A DNA stretch of 29,214 nt from an uncultured Candidatus Saccharibacteria bacterium (GTDB lineage Bacteria; Patescibacteriota; Saccharimonadia; Saccharimonadales; Saccharimonadaceae), in the NCBI GenBank assembly GCA_938036625.1, contig CALHQH010000027.1, forward strand, positions 1-29,214, written 5' to 3'. A model generated the notes under the pieces. It saw only the letters and a list, made by a program, of their open reading frames with translations, did no database searches and was not told where the DNA came from. The first letter of the stretch is position 1. The number at the start of each line of letters is the position of its first letter. Below are positions 7,642 through 15,465 of this stretch, piece by piece. Position numbers and translations under genes: made by a program.

Positions 7642-7909
7642 CAGACATTGCCAAAGACCGTAGCGGGCTGTTATACACGATAAAGCAGCCGATAAGTATG
7701 CTACCGAGGGAATTTCGGATACGCCGTGGCCTATATGCCCAGCGTTTTAGTACGAAACTCGAGACTCGTCTTTGCAATCGTGCAGAGGCGATTTTTTGCG
7801 GCATATGTCGGACATTAACAATGCGGTCGGATACAACAACAAACCAGTAATACTGCACTCCCTCTGGGCGCATGCACGTATTACAACTCCAAAGAAAGGA
7901 TTTTATCTT
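7642..7909 (+). promoter_or_regulatory. Structured L10 (rplJ) leader
   Basis: From the predicted start site the RNA can form GTAGC (7660-7664) with GCTAC (7700-7704), enclosing GGCTG (7666-7670) with CAGCC (7686-7690). These are separated by a one-sided bulge GATAAGTAT, a helix-bulge-helix layout like that of known L10 leaders, which bind the L10(L12)4 complex through a kink-turn. A small hairpin CCGA/TCGG follows (7704-7718). The attenuator at 7767-7797 ends this part. The rplJ ribosome-binding site AGAAAGGA lies at the end of the leader. Confidence 0.65.
7767..7797 (+). terminator. Attenuator in the rplJ leader
   Basis: A 10-bp stem (7767-7776 with 7781-7790, two G-T pairs, tetraloop ATCG) is followed by A and six T. 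It lies 112 nt before the rplJ start and downstream of the rplJ promoter, so it would cut transcripts short before the coding region unless antagonised. Confidence 0.8.
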
Positions 7910-8437
7910 ATGGCAATTTCCAAAGATAAAAAACAAGCTTTGGTGGCTGAAATGAGCGAACTTCTCGCACAAGCAAAGGGCACTGCCGTTGCGTCCTACC
8001 AAGGGACAAGCGTGGCAGACCTGCAGGCGTTGCGCCGCGAAGCTCGCGAAGCTGGTGTTGTCATTAAGGTGGTGAAGAACCGTCTCGTGCGTGTTGCCTT
8101 TGCGCAGCATGACACCTACAAAGACACCGACACTTCGGCCCTGACTGGGCAATTGCTGTATGCAATTTCGCCAGACGACGAAGTGATGGCAGCGAAGGTG
8201 TTGCACGAGTTTGCCAAGACGCATCCAACAGTTCAGTTGGTTGCTGGCTTTAGTGGCGAAGGTGAAGCTCTCAACACAGCCGACGTTACTGCACTGGCTG
8301 GCTTGCCAAGCAAGAACCAGCTGGTGGCCGAAGTGGTGGCACAGCTGCTCTCGCCAGTACACGACACTACCAACGCACTTTCGGGCAACCTTCATGCGTT
8401 GCTCGATGGCATCGAAGACGCCAAAGCAGCTGCGTAA
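7910..8437 (+). CDS. rplJ: 50S ribosomal protein L10
   Basis: L10 anchors the L7/L12 dimers on the 23S rRNA to form the stalk that recruits translation GTPases. The family pattern is clear: an N-terminal MAISKDKKQALVAEMSELL helix, GTAVASYQGTSVADLQALRREAREAGV, then VVKNRLVRVAF. The C-terminal helix that carries L12 dimers is at about 145-172. At 175 aa it has normal length. I chose the ATG at 7910 because AGAAAGGA lies 9 nt upstream and the L10 N-terminus aligns there; the frame is open further upstream only through the leader. It is followed by rplL in one transcript, and the L10-L12 complex may repress the leader. Confidence 0.97.
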   Translation: MAISKDKKQALVAEMSELLAQAKGTAVASYQGTSVADLQALRREAREAGVVIKVVKNRLVRVAFAQHDTYKDTDTSALTGQLLYAISPDDEVMAAKVLHEFAKTHPTVQLVAGFSGEGEALNTADVTALAGLPSKNQLVAEVVAQLLSPVHDTTNALSGNLHALLDGIEDAKAAA

Positions 8438-8524
8438 CCAAGCGCAGCATTGTACTAACGTTTGCACAATGCAGACAATAACTCGTGTGGTAATTCTATC
8501 GCACATCATCGAAAGGAATCCATC

Positions 8525-8899
8525 ATGGCAGATGTGAAAAAACTGGCCGAAGAACTGGTTGCTTTGACCGTTCTGGAAGTCAACGAACTCAAAAATGTCC
8601 TTAAGGACGAATACGGCATTGAGCCAGCCGCTGCTGCAGTCGCTGTCGCTGGCCCAGCTGCCGACGCTGGTGCTGCAGAGGACGAGCAAACCGAATTCAC
8701 CGTCACTCTTAAGGAAGTTGGCGGCCAAAAGGTTGCTGTCATCAAGGCTGTTAAGGAACTCACTGGCCTTGGCCTGGGTGAGGCAAAGGCTTTGGTCGAC
8801 AACGCACCAAGCCCAATCAAAGAAAAGGTCAGCAAAGACGACGCCGAAGCTGCCAAGAAGACCTTGGAAGAGGCTGGCGCCACCGTCGAACTGGCGTAA
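8525..8899 (+). CDS. rplL: 50S ribosomal protein L7/L12
   Basis: The multimeric stalk protein that contacts EF-Tu, EF-G and IF2. Its 124 aa show the helical dimerisation domain (ADVKKLAEELVALTVLEVNELK), an Ala-rich hinge around residues 38-55, and the globular C-terminal domain with KVAVIKAVKELTGLGLGEAK and the final VSKDDAEAAKKTLEEAGATVEL. The start at 8525 has GAAAGGA 8 nt upstream. It lies 87 nt after rplJ in a shared transcript that ends at the terminator at 8929. Confidence 0.98.
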   Translation: MADVKKLAEELVALTVLEVNELKNVLKDEYGIEPAAAAVAVAGPAADAGAAEDEQTEFTVTLKEVGGQKVAVIKAVKELTGLGLGEAKALVDNAPSPIKEKVSKDDAEAAKKTLEEAGATVELA

Positions 8900-8928
8900 C
8901 CACCCCACCGACCGCATTGCTACCATCA

Positions 8929-8952
8929 GCACACCCGCTTGGGTGTGTTTTT
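8929..8952 (+). terminator. Terminator of rplJ-rplL
   Basis: CACACCC (8930-8936) pairs with GGGTGTG (8941-8947) around GCTT, followed by five T (8948-8952). It lies 30 nt after the rplL stop. Confidence 0.88.
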
Positions 8953-9084
8953 GGTTATCCGTCAAACTGACTACTCCATATTGCTGTGCGTCACTCCAGG
9001 ATTGGTGGCGTTCTAAGCATCGTACCATTTTTACAACGAACTACTGGCTACCCCTGTTATCGCTGTGGATAACCACCAAGTGCC

Positions 9085-9115
9085 TTGACAAGGCCCCACC
9101 CCATCGCTATATAAT
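9085..9115 (+). promoter_or_regulatory. Promoter of the 9158 gene
   Basis: A perfect TTGACA (9085-9090), a 19-nt spacer and TATAAT (9110-9115). The predicted start near 9122 lies downstream of the TTG at 9119, which rules that codon out as the translation start. Confidence 0.7.
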
Positions 9116-9157
9116 GGGTTGATAACTAAGAAAACAGACAAGGAATTGCGAGAAAAT

Positions 9158-9673
9158 ATGTCTGAACTACCAGAGAAACAGGTAAAGCGATTGCGATCGC
9201 TGATTCAAGAGGCAGAGACGAACCTGGCCGCTGCAAAGGAATTATTGATGAGTATTATTGGTGACGATGGCGAAGTTGTCGTGCCAAGCAATAGCCGCGA
9301 TGAGGTGTCGGGCAAGATAGTCGAAGGAATCTTTGACGGGCAAGTGATGGTCGATGCCGATGGCAAGAATTATCCTGTGCCAGCCAATTATGCCAGCAAG
9401 TCTAAGCTGGTTGAGGGTGACAAGCTCAAGCTGACAATTGCCGACGATGGTGGCTTTATCTACAAGCAAATCAAGCGGGTGGAGCGCAAGCAGATTATCG
9501 GGACGCTCACCCAACATGATGGTGCATACTATGTAGAAGCACAGGGCAGAGAATACCGGATCTTGCTAGCAAGTGTGACATTCTTCCGGATTGAAATTGG
9601 CCATCAAGTCACCGTCATCATCCCCGAGGACAAGCCAGACGCAACGTGGGCAGCGGTGGAAGCACCGTTATAA
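9158..9673 (+). CDS. Conserved-looking hypothetical protein with coiled-coil start, 171 aa
   Basis: Family not recognised. Residues 5-35 form a charged heptad-like helix (QVKRLRSLIQEAETNLAAAKE). Two beta-rich segments follow: one around 52-100 with GKIVEGIFDGQVMVDADGKNYPVP, and one around 110-165 with IGTLTQHDGAYYVEAQGREYRI. The two segments look like a repeat of a small barrel, which could bind RNA or protein. The start at 9158 is chosen because transcription should begin near 9122; AAGGAA lies 12 nt upstream, rather far. It stands alone between the rplL terminator and dnaX. Confidence 0.7.
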   Translation: MSELPEKQVKRLRSLIQEAETNLAAAKELLMSIIGDDGEVVVPSNSRDEVSGKIVEGIFDGQVMVDADGKNYPVPANYASKSKLVEGDKLKLTIADDGGFIYKQIKRVERKQIIGTLTQHDGAYYVEAQGREYRILLASVTFFRIEIGHQVTVIIPEDKPDATWAAVEAPL

Positions 9674-9825
9674 AGTTATCACTATTGATAGCTTATATGA
9701 TAATGAGCTCTCTTGCTCGTGTTTAGGGGGGTTGATTTCCTCAGTAGATATTTCTCAACCGCTTATTTTGTGTGCGCCGCGATTGCTCCTCCGGTATTTC
9801 GATCGCATCTCCACCCATTCTGCGG

Positions 9826-9831
9826 TATAAT
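9826..9831 (+). promoter_or_regulatory. -10 element for leaderless dnaX mRNA
   Basis: TATAAT ends 7 nt before the dnaX ATG, so transcription should start at or beside the start codon. No ribosome-binding site is present. The -35 region has no good match. Confidence 0.7.
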
Positions 9832-9838
9832 ATAGCAA

Positions 9839-11338
9839 ATGAGCAGAGCACTATATCGGACGTATCGGAGTCGGTCGCTGGATGAGATTGTGGGGCAGTC
9901 GCATATCACGCGGATTTTGCAGCGGGCAATTGCTCGTGGGCGCATTGCTCATGCCTATCTCCTGACGGGGCCACGTGGGGTAGGTAAGACATCGATCGCG
10001 CGTATCTTGGCGCATGAGATTAACGGCTTGCCGTATACCGATGAGTCGACCCACCTCGACATTATCGAGATCGACGCAGCGAGCAATAACTCTGTGGAGG
10101 ATATTCGTGATTTGCGCGACAAGGTGCAAATTGCACCAACCAGTAGCCCAAAAAAGATCTACATCATTGATGAAGTTCATATGCTCAGCAAGTCGGCCTT
10201 TAACGCCTTACTCAAGACGTTAGAAGAGCCACCCGAGCACGTCGTTTTCATTCTTGCGACTACCGATGCCGACAAGCTCCCCGCGACGATTCTCAGCCGA
10301 GTGCAACGCTTCAATTTCCGAGCAATTAGCCCGCGTGATGCAGCCAAGCATTTGGCGTTTATCGCTGAGCAAGAGAATATTGCCATTACACCCGATGCGC
10401 TCGAGCTGATTGCGGAGCAGGGGAAGGGAAGCTTCCGCGACAGCATTAGCTTGCTCGACCAACTGCGCTCACTGAGTGATGAGACAATCGACCGCGCGAT
10501 GGTCGCAGAAGTGCTGAGCCTTGCGCAAGATGAAGTAGTAGAGGAACTGCTGGCTGCTTATGCTACGGCAGATATTGGCCGCGCTGCCCAGCTGATCGAT
10601 GAGGCTGAGGCAGCTGGCACACCGGCTGAACTTCTTGCCGAGCAGTTGCTTGGCATCACTCGCCAGCGCGTTGTAGAGGACGCAGCACTGTTGCCATTAC
10701 TCGATAAACTACTGGCCGTACCGCGAGCCGGTTGGCCGCGCATTGCACTGCTCACCGCTCTGGCAAGCCGAGCCACACTACCAGTTGCAGCGCGCCATCA
10801 TCAGCCATCACCCGCTACCGTCAGTGAGCCAGTTGCGTCATATACACGCTCACCAGCTGCACCCTCATCGCAAACACCTCCTATAGTTCCTTCTCCAGAC
10901 CCTTCCCGTCAGGAGACAGATGGTGCAGCGGCATCATCGGCTGGTCAGTCTGGTGCTCCAAGTGCTTCCGTTACTGATCACACACCAGCCGAGCAATCAG
11001 CTTCTCCAGCGAACGACGAAACGTCCGTAGCAAGTTCCACACCAGTCGACTTCCCATGGGAGCAGTTTCTCGATGCGGTCGGAGCAGTCGGCGCGCGCAC
11101 GTACCTCGCTAAGGCAGGGCATGTATATGACGGCCAGACACTCACGATCTATGCTGGCAAAAAATTCGCCAAAATGCAGATCGATCGCGCCCTTCCCACA
11201 CTCAGCGCAGCACTAAATCGCCTTGGCATTACTGCAGAGATCACCGTACTCGCGAGCAGTAAACCGCCCAAAGATCGCCAAAAAGCCGCCATTCTTGCTA
11301 TGATGGGGGGAGGAGAAGAAATTACTATCAATGGCTGA
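9839..11338 (+). CDS. dnaX: DNA polymerase III subunit gamma/tau (clamp loader ATPase)
   Basis: DnaX is the ATPase of the clamp loader that places the beta clamp on primed DNA and links polymerases to the helicase. Walker A GPRGVGKTS is at residues 44-52, Walker B IYIIDEVHM at 107-115, and IEIDAASNN at 76-84 and LKTLEEPPEHVVFILATT are diagnostic. The four-cysteine zinc module normally placed between Walker A and IEIDAASNN is missing: only about ten residues lie there. SRVQRF replaces the usual SRCLQF. A Pro/Ser/Thr-rich linker covers roughly 310-400, then a folded C-terminal domain (FPWEQFLDAVG to the end). The 499-aa length is short for tau. The stop overlaps the dnaB start by 8 nt. Confidence 0.96.
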   Translation: MSRALYRTYRSRSLDEIVGQSHITRILQRAIARGRIAHAYLLTGPRGVGKTSIARILAHEINGLPYTDESTHLDIIEIDAASNNSVEDIRDLRDKVQIAPTSSPKKIYIIDEVHMLSKSAFNALLKTLEEPPEHVVFILATTDADKLPATILSRVQRFNFRAISPRDAAKHLAFIAEQENIAITPDALELIAEQGKGSFRDSISLLDQLRSLSDETIDRAMVAEVLSLAQDEVVEELLAAYATADIGRAAQLIDEAEAAGTPAELLAEQLLGITRQRVVEDAALLPLLDKLLAVPRAGWPRIALLTALASRATLPVAARHHQPSPATVSEPVASYTRSPAAPSSQTPPIVPSPDPSRQETDGAAASSAGQSGAPSASVTDHTPAEQSASPANDETSVASSTPVDFPWEQFLDAVGAVGARTYLAKAGHVYDGQTLTIYAGKKFAKMQIDRALPTLSAALNRLGITAEITVLASSKPPKDRQKAAILAMMGGGEEITING

Positions 11339-12683
11339 CCAATCACCTCAACCAAAAGGCAAAGTACCACCGCAAAGTCTCGATGCTGAGATGAGTTTGC
11401 TTGGTGCGGTACTCATCGACGAAGAAGTCTTGGCTGACGTCAGCGAGCACGTTGGTGCAGAAGACTTTTATGATAAGCGTCACGCGATGATCTTTGGAGC
11501 AATGATGCGTCTTTACGAGCGGCATAAGCCAGTTGACCTCCTCACCCTGACTGATGAATTGCAAAAAAAAGACCAGCTTACTGAGGTGGGTGGCTCGGCC
11601 TACCTAACCGAACTAACCAACTACGTCCCAACCGCAGCACACGCCAGCAGCTATGCTGAGATCGTCGCCCAAAAGGCGGTGCGGCGGCGGCTCATCAAAG
11701 CCAGTGCCGACATCAGCCAGCTTGGCTTCGACGAAAATACCACCACCCAAGAGCTGCTCGAAAAGGCCGAGGCAGAGCTCTTTAGTGTGTCTGACCAGTC
11801 ACTCAAACAAGACCTTGTGAGCCTAGAGAGTATTCTCACCGATAGCTTCGACCGCATTGAGGAGCTCCACCGTAACAAAGGTCAACTGCGTGGCATTCGC
11901 ACGGGCTACCGCGATCTTGATACTATGACAGCTGGTCTGCAGCGCTCCGACCTTATTATCATTGCGGCTCGCCCCGCCATGGGTAAGACGACACTAGTGA
12001 CAAACCTCGCCTACAATGTCGCGACAATCGAGAAAAAACCCGTCCTCTTCTTCTCACTCGAGATGAGCAAAGAGCAGCTGACCGACCGCATGCTGGCTGA
12101 TGCCAGTGGTGTGGATAGCTGGAATATCCGCACTGGTAACCTCAGTGATGATGATTGGGCTAAGCTCTCCGAGGCAATGGGTGAGATGGCTGAAGCGCCA
12201 ATCTTCATCGATGATACGCCAGGCCTGAGCGTCCTCGAAATGCGTACCAAGGCACGGCGCGCCATGCACGACCAGCAGCTTGGGCTAGTGATCGTTGACT
12301 ACTTGCAGCTGATGCAGGCCAATGGCAACCACAATGGCAACCGTGTTCAAGAGGTGAGCGAGATATCGCGCGGGCTCAAGCTGATTGCCCGCGAGCTCAA
12401 TGTACCGGTCATTGCCCTAAGCCAGCTGAGCCGCTCGGTGGAATCACGCACGCCGCCAGTGCCACAATTGGCCGATCTGCGTGAGTCGGGCTCGATTGAG
12501 CAAGACGCCGATATCGTCTCCTTCATCTACCGGCCAGGCTACTACGAGCCAGATAATCCTGAGTTCCAAAATATCACCGATCTCATCATCGCCAAGCACC
12601 GTAATGGCCCAGTAGGCAAAATCCAACTCTACTTCCACCCCGAGCGGCTGCGCTTCATGAGCCTCGACAAGCAGCATGATTAA
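11331..12683 (+). CDS. dnaB: Replicative DNA helicase DnaB
   Basis: The hexameric 5'-3' helicase of the replication fork. Its 450 aa are normal length. The N-terminal domain opens with PPQSLDAEMSLLGAVLID (15-30). The RecA-like motor has Walker A ARPAMGKTT (213-221), FFSLEMSKEQL, IVDYLQLM (Walker B) and SQLSRSVESR. There is no intein. The ATG at 11331 overlaps the last codons of dnaX, and translational coupling is likely because no other ribosome-binding site stands out beyond GGGGAGGAGAAG about 15 nt upstream. The pairing of clamp loader and helicase genes places two fork components in one mRNA. Confidence 0.97.
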   Translation: MADQSPQPKGKVPPQSLDAEMSLLGAVLIDEEVLADVSEHVGAEDFYDKRHAMIFGAMMRLYERHKPVDLLTLTDELQKKDQLTEVGGSAYLTELTNYVPTAAHASSYAEIVAQKAVRRRLIKASADISQLGFDENTTTQELLEKAEAELFSVSDQSLKQDLVSLESILTDSFDRIEELHRNKGQLRGIRTGYRDLDTMTAGLQRSDLIIIAARPAMGKTTLVTNLAYNVATIEKKPVLFFSLEMSKEQLTDRMLADASGVDSWNIRTGNLSDDDWAKLSEAMGEMAEAPIFIDDTPGLSVLEMRTKARRAMHDQQLGLVIVDYLQLMQANGNHNGNRVQEVSEISRGLKLIARELNVPVIALSQLSRSVESRTPPVPQLADLRESGSIEQDADIVSFIYRPGYYEPDNPEFQNITDLIIAKHRNGPVGKIQLYFHPERLRFMSLDKQHD

Positions 12684-12688
12684 TGCTA

Positions 12689-12697
12689 TGCTATAGT
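12689..12697 (+). promoter_or_regulatory. Extended -10 promoter of the 12723 gene
   Basis: TGC precedes TATAGT (12692-12697), overlapping the end of the dnaB region. Transcription would start near 12704, just before AGGAGG at 12708-12713. The ATG at 12699 is therefore excluded as the start. Confidence 0.55.
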
Positions 12698-12722
12698 TAT
12701 GACACATAGGAGGACCGTTGCA

Positions 12723-13265
12723 ATGGCAGCTCACACCACATCATCACGCACACAAACCACCAAAGAGTCATCTGCCGCCTCATCGTCTTGTCCACCACTG
12801 GTTCGCTGTGCGATGATTTGCGGAGCACTTGGTCTCCTTGGTACTGCCGGATGGCTGATCTATCTTGGCTGGGTAGTAGCAGTCTCTGCTATTGGGTTGT
12901 TTACATTCCTGATTTGGATACAGTATGTCGTAGTAGGCTTATTCTGGATACTCGGGATTGTCCTTATTATTGAGGCGGTCGCACTGATCAATACTTACAT
13001 CCGTCACTCGGGGCAGCGCTACCACGAAGAAGGGTTTGGGCTCGGTGTTACACTGCTCTATCCACTGCTCGCAGGTGTCGAGATGGGATACAAAGCGCTC
13101 ATACAGAGTCAATCACAGCAGGATATCATGGCATTTGCCAATCCTCTCGCGGTACTGATGGGTATTATCATGATCACGCTCGGCGCAATATACCTGTGGT
13201 ATCAGTTGGGGCGGTCGGCATCAATGAGACAAGCGAATAATAACAAGCCTATATCGCTCACATAA
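12723..13265 (+). CDS. Small four-TM membrane protein (copy 1 of a pair)
   Basis: Unknown family. A Thr/Ser-rich N-terminal tail of about 25 residues is followed by four hydrophobic segments, at roughly 32-52, 58-85, 105-120 and 143-165 of 180 aa. The protein ends in a short polar tail. The start at 12723 is fixed by AGGAGG 9 nt upstream. Its layout and its last helix (GIIMITLGAIYLWYQLGR) resemble those of the next gene (GLAISGLGSLYLWYVLLR), so the two look like an old tandem duplication. Function unknown; location is the cytoplasmic membrane. Confidence 0.75.
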   Translation: MAAHTTSSRTQTTKESSAASSSCPPLVRCAMICGALGLLGTAGWLIYLGWVVAVSAIGLFTFLIWIQYVVVGLFWILGIVLIIEAVALINTYIRHSGQRYHEEGFGLGVTLLYPLLAGVEMGYKALIQSQSQQDIMAFANPLAVLMGIIMITLGAIYLWYQLGRSASMRQANNNKPISLT

Positions 13266-13354
13266 CGCCTCTGTTTGTGGTCTCGCCATGATACTACTAT
13301 CTACATTACGTGTAGTCCTCGAGAGGTAGAGAAAGTATATCCTTTGTGTAACCT

Positions 13355-13363
13355 TGCTATAAT
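13355..13363 (+). promoter_or_regulatory. Extended -10 promoter of the 13402 gene
   Basis: TTGC then TATAAT (13358-13363). Transcription would start near 13370, with AAGGAGA at 13390-13396 as ribosome-binding site. Confidence 0.65.
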
Positions 13364-13401
13364 ACAATCACAAGCAGCCTAGCGCAATGAAGGAGACATC
13401 T

Positions 13402-13914
13402 ATGGCCACATCCCACACAACAACCGTTACAACTCAGACAATCCAAACCAAACAGCAGCGCAGAATCATCGAGCGGCTTTCTATCATTCTTGTCTGCTGT
13501 GGTATTACCCTTATCGGCGTCTTTCTCACTTTTGTTGAATCGATGGGTATTTACATCACGTCAACTGGTTTTGAGAGAACAGAGCCACATGAGTATATCA
13601 CCATGTTCATTATGCTTGTTTATGCAATCAACCTTGTCGTGCAAGCTGTCTATGTCATTATTCGCACGTTGCGTTCAGCGATTGCGCCGTACCGTCAGCA
13701 AGCAGCAGCATTTGTAGCTATCCTTGGTTATTTTGTTGCCCTGGCCACTGTGTATCTCTACCATCACTATGCTGTTCAGGATGGATTCGGCCCACATACC
13801 TTTCTCCAGACGACGGCTGGTACTGCTCTTGGCCTCGCCATCTCTGGTCTTGGCTCACTCTATCTGTGGTATGTGTTGCTGCGAACGCGCAAAGGGCAGG
13901 CGGTTCGCTCTTGA
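13402..13914 (+). CDS. Small four-TM membrane protein (copy 2 of a pair)
   Basis: This 170-aa protein has the same plan as its upstream neighbour: a Thr-rich tail (MATSHTTTVTTQTIQT), a basic stretch, four hydrophobic helices and a basic C-terminus. The C-terminal helix ends in the shared SLYLWY motif. I chose the ATG at 13402 because AAGGAGA lies 5 nt before it; the ATG at 13387 would overlap that site. Each copy has its own promoter, so expression may differ. Function unknown. Confidence 0.75.
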   Translation: MATSHTTTVTTQTIQTKQQRRIIERLSIILVCCGITLIGVFLTFVESMGIYITSTGFERTEPHEYITMFIMLVYAINLVVQAVYVIIRTLRSAIAPYRQQAAAFVAILGYFVALATVYLYHHYAVQDGFGPHTFLQTTAGTALGLAISGLGSLYLWYVLLRTRKGQAVRS

Positions 13915-13939
13915 GCACCCCCGCAAACTCGGGTATAAT
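13911..13939 (+). promoter_or_regulatory. Promoter for leaderless mRNA of the 13948 gene
   Basis: TTGAGC (13911-13916, overlapping the stop of the preceding gene), a 17-nt spacer and TATAAT (13934-13939). The ATG follows after 8 nt, so the mRNA is probably leaderless. Confidence 0.75.
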
Positions 13940-13947
13940 AGGGCAAT

Positions 13948-15408
13948 ATGGCAAAGCAAGTTGTCGACTATCATTTGTACCGCTGGCGGTATGGCCTCGG
14001 CTATGGCTTTGTGGTGGTAGCAATTATTGCGGCAGTTGTGCTGGCTGGGCTGTTTATCCCTGGTGAGTTGCGGCAGGGCGAGCTCGATAGCGCGCTGCAA
14101 AGCAGCCAATTATCCTTCCAGAATCTTACTCCTGCTATGGTTATCAATGCACCATACCATGGTCTGCAAAAATTAAGCTTTGCAGTGCTGGGTGTGACAC
14201 CACTGTCGATTAAGTTGCCGTCTATGGTGATTGCTTTGATGACAGCGCTTGGGCTGCTCCTCTTGTTTCGCTCGTGGTTTTCGCGAAACATTGCGCTTAT
14301 TACAACAATACTCGTGACGATGACGGCGCAGTTCCTTTTCTTGGCGCAAGATGGCACACCAGCTATTCTCTTTAGCTGCCTCACTGTGTGGCTGCTCTAT
14401 GCTGCGACGCGCGCCATTCGGACGAAGAAGTTTCTCTCCACCCTCTGGAAGGTGACAGCCTGTGTGCTGGCGGCACTCCTACTGTATGCGCCGCTTGGTG
14501 TCTATGTCGTCGTTGCCCTTGGGATTCTGGGGGTATCTCACCCGCACGCTCGTTATACAATTCTGCGCGTGCAGCGCAGCCGCCTTGCTCTGGCAGCCGT
14601 CATTGGCCTCGTGGCGATGCTGCCACTTATCTACGCAAGCATCACCAACCATGATGTATTAAAGCAGCTCTTTGGCTTGCCGCTCGAATCGATCAACGTG
14701 GGGGCAAACCTTCGCCATCTTGGCGTCACACTCTTTGGGCTCTTTGCGTCAAACAAATCATACCTCGTGCAGCCATTGTACTCGGTCGGTATGATCTTGA
14801 TTATGCTGATTGGTCTTGCCTCGCTCCTGAGCCACTACTATACAGCACGCAGCTATGCAGCGCTCCTGGTGGGCTTGCCGTTACTGGGCGTGGTGATTAG
14901 TAATCCACAGCTGGTGACCTCACTCTTTCCGGTGGTGGCGATCATTATCGCATTTGGCGTGGCGTGGCTGATTAACCACTGGTATAAGATGTTTCCACGC
15001 AACCCCTACGCTCGGGTGGCTGGGCTGTTGCCAATAACACTCTTGATTGGCGGGCTCACTCTCACTGGGGTGGGGCGCTATGCCGAGACCTATCGCTATA
15101 ATCCAGATGTTCTTGCTCACTACTCGAGCGATGTCAAGCTTCTTAATGCCCAACTCCAAGGCGACAATGTGCGGGTTGACCGCCCTATGACGCTTGCCGT
15201 GACTGAGACGGAGCGACCAATGTATGAAATGATCGCCCGCTATAACGACCGACTGCGCGTTGTTACCACTGTACCCGAGCAGCAAACCGTCTTTACCGCA
15301 ACGCGCGCCTACCGCCAACAGCATCGCGACCTCACGCGCCCGGCACATATTATCACCAATGCGCGTGCACACGACGGCAACCGGTTTTATCAGTACGAGC
15401 CACTGTAG
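13948..15408 (+). CDS. GT39/ArnT-like multi-spanning membrane protein
   Basis: A 486-aa protein with about 11 hydrophobic helices and a soluble C-terminal part of about 100 residues. The stretch APYHGLQKLSFAVLGVTPLS with the following IKLPSMVIALMTALGLLLLF matches the pattern of GT-C glycosyltransferases of family 39 (PPxYYxL...FGxS..ALRLPSAL). The next loop RSWFSRNIALITTILVTMTAQFLFLAQDGTPAIL also fits that pattern. The catalytic Asp of the first loop could lie in GELRQGELDSALQ. These enzymes use polyprenyl-phosphate sugars to modify proteins or lipids on the outer face of the membrane. Donor and acceptor cannot be told. No ribosome-binding site precedes the ATG, in line with a leaderless mRNA. 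Confidence 0.72.
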   Translation: MAKQVVDYHLYRWRYGLGYGFVVVAIIAAVVLAGLFIPGELRQGELDSALQSSQLSFQNLTPAMVINAPYHGLQKLSFAVLGVTPLSIKLPSMVIALMTALGLLLLFRSWFSRNIALITTILVTMTAQFLFLAQDGTPAILFSCLTVWLLYAATRAIRTKKFLSTLWKVTACVLAALLLYAPLGVYVVVALGILGVSHPHARYTILRVQRSRLALAAVIGLVAMLPLIYASITNHDVLKQLFGLPLESINVGANLRHLGVTLFGLFASNKSYLVQPLYSVGMILIMLIGLASLLSHYYTARSYAALLVGLPLLGVVISNPQLVTSLFPVVAIIIAFGVAWLINHWYKMFPRNPYARVAGLLPITLLIGGLTLTGVGRYAETYRYNPDVLAHYSSDVKLLNAQLQGDNVRVDRPMTLAVTETERPMYEMIARYNDRLRVVTTVPEQQTVFTATRAYRQQHRDLTRPAHIITNARAHDGNRFYQYEPL

Positions 15409-15427
15409 GCATTGTAGAATGCATTTG
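15409..15427. terminator. Weak hairpin between convergent genes
   Basis: GCATT-GTAG-AATGC followed by ATTTG lies between the stop of the GT39-like gene and the end of the minus-strand methylase. The stem is only 5 bp, so termination is uncertain. Confidence 0.3.
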
Positions 15428-15465
15428 TCAATAGGCCGCTTGTCCTTAGTTCAGAAGGTTTATTA

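Noticed and set aside
7553..9028. 491-codon open frame on the minus strand opposite rplJ and rplL
   Set aside because: It is the antisense shadow of two certain ribosomal protein genes and their leader; composition is Cys/Trp/His-rich and unlike a real protein.
9119..9157. TTG start 13 codons upstream for the 9158 gene
   Set aside because: The TATAAT at 9110-9115 would start transcription around 9122, after this codon.
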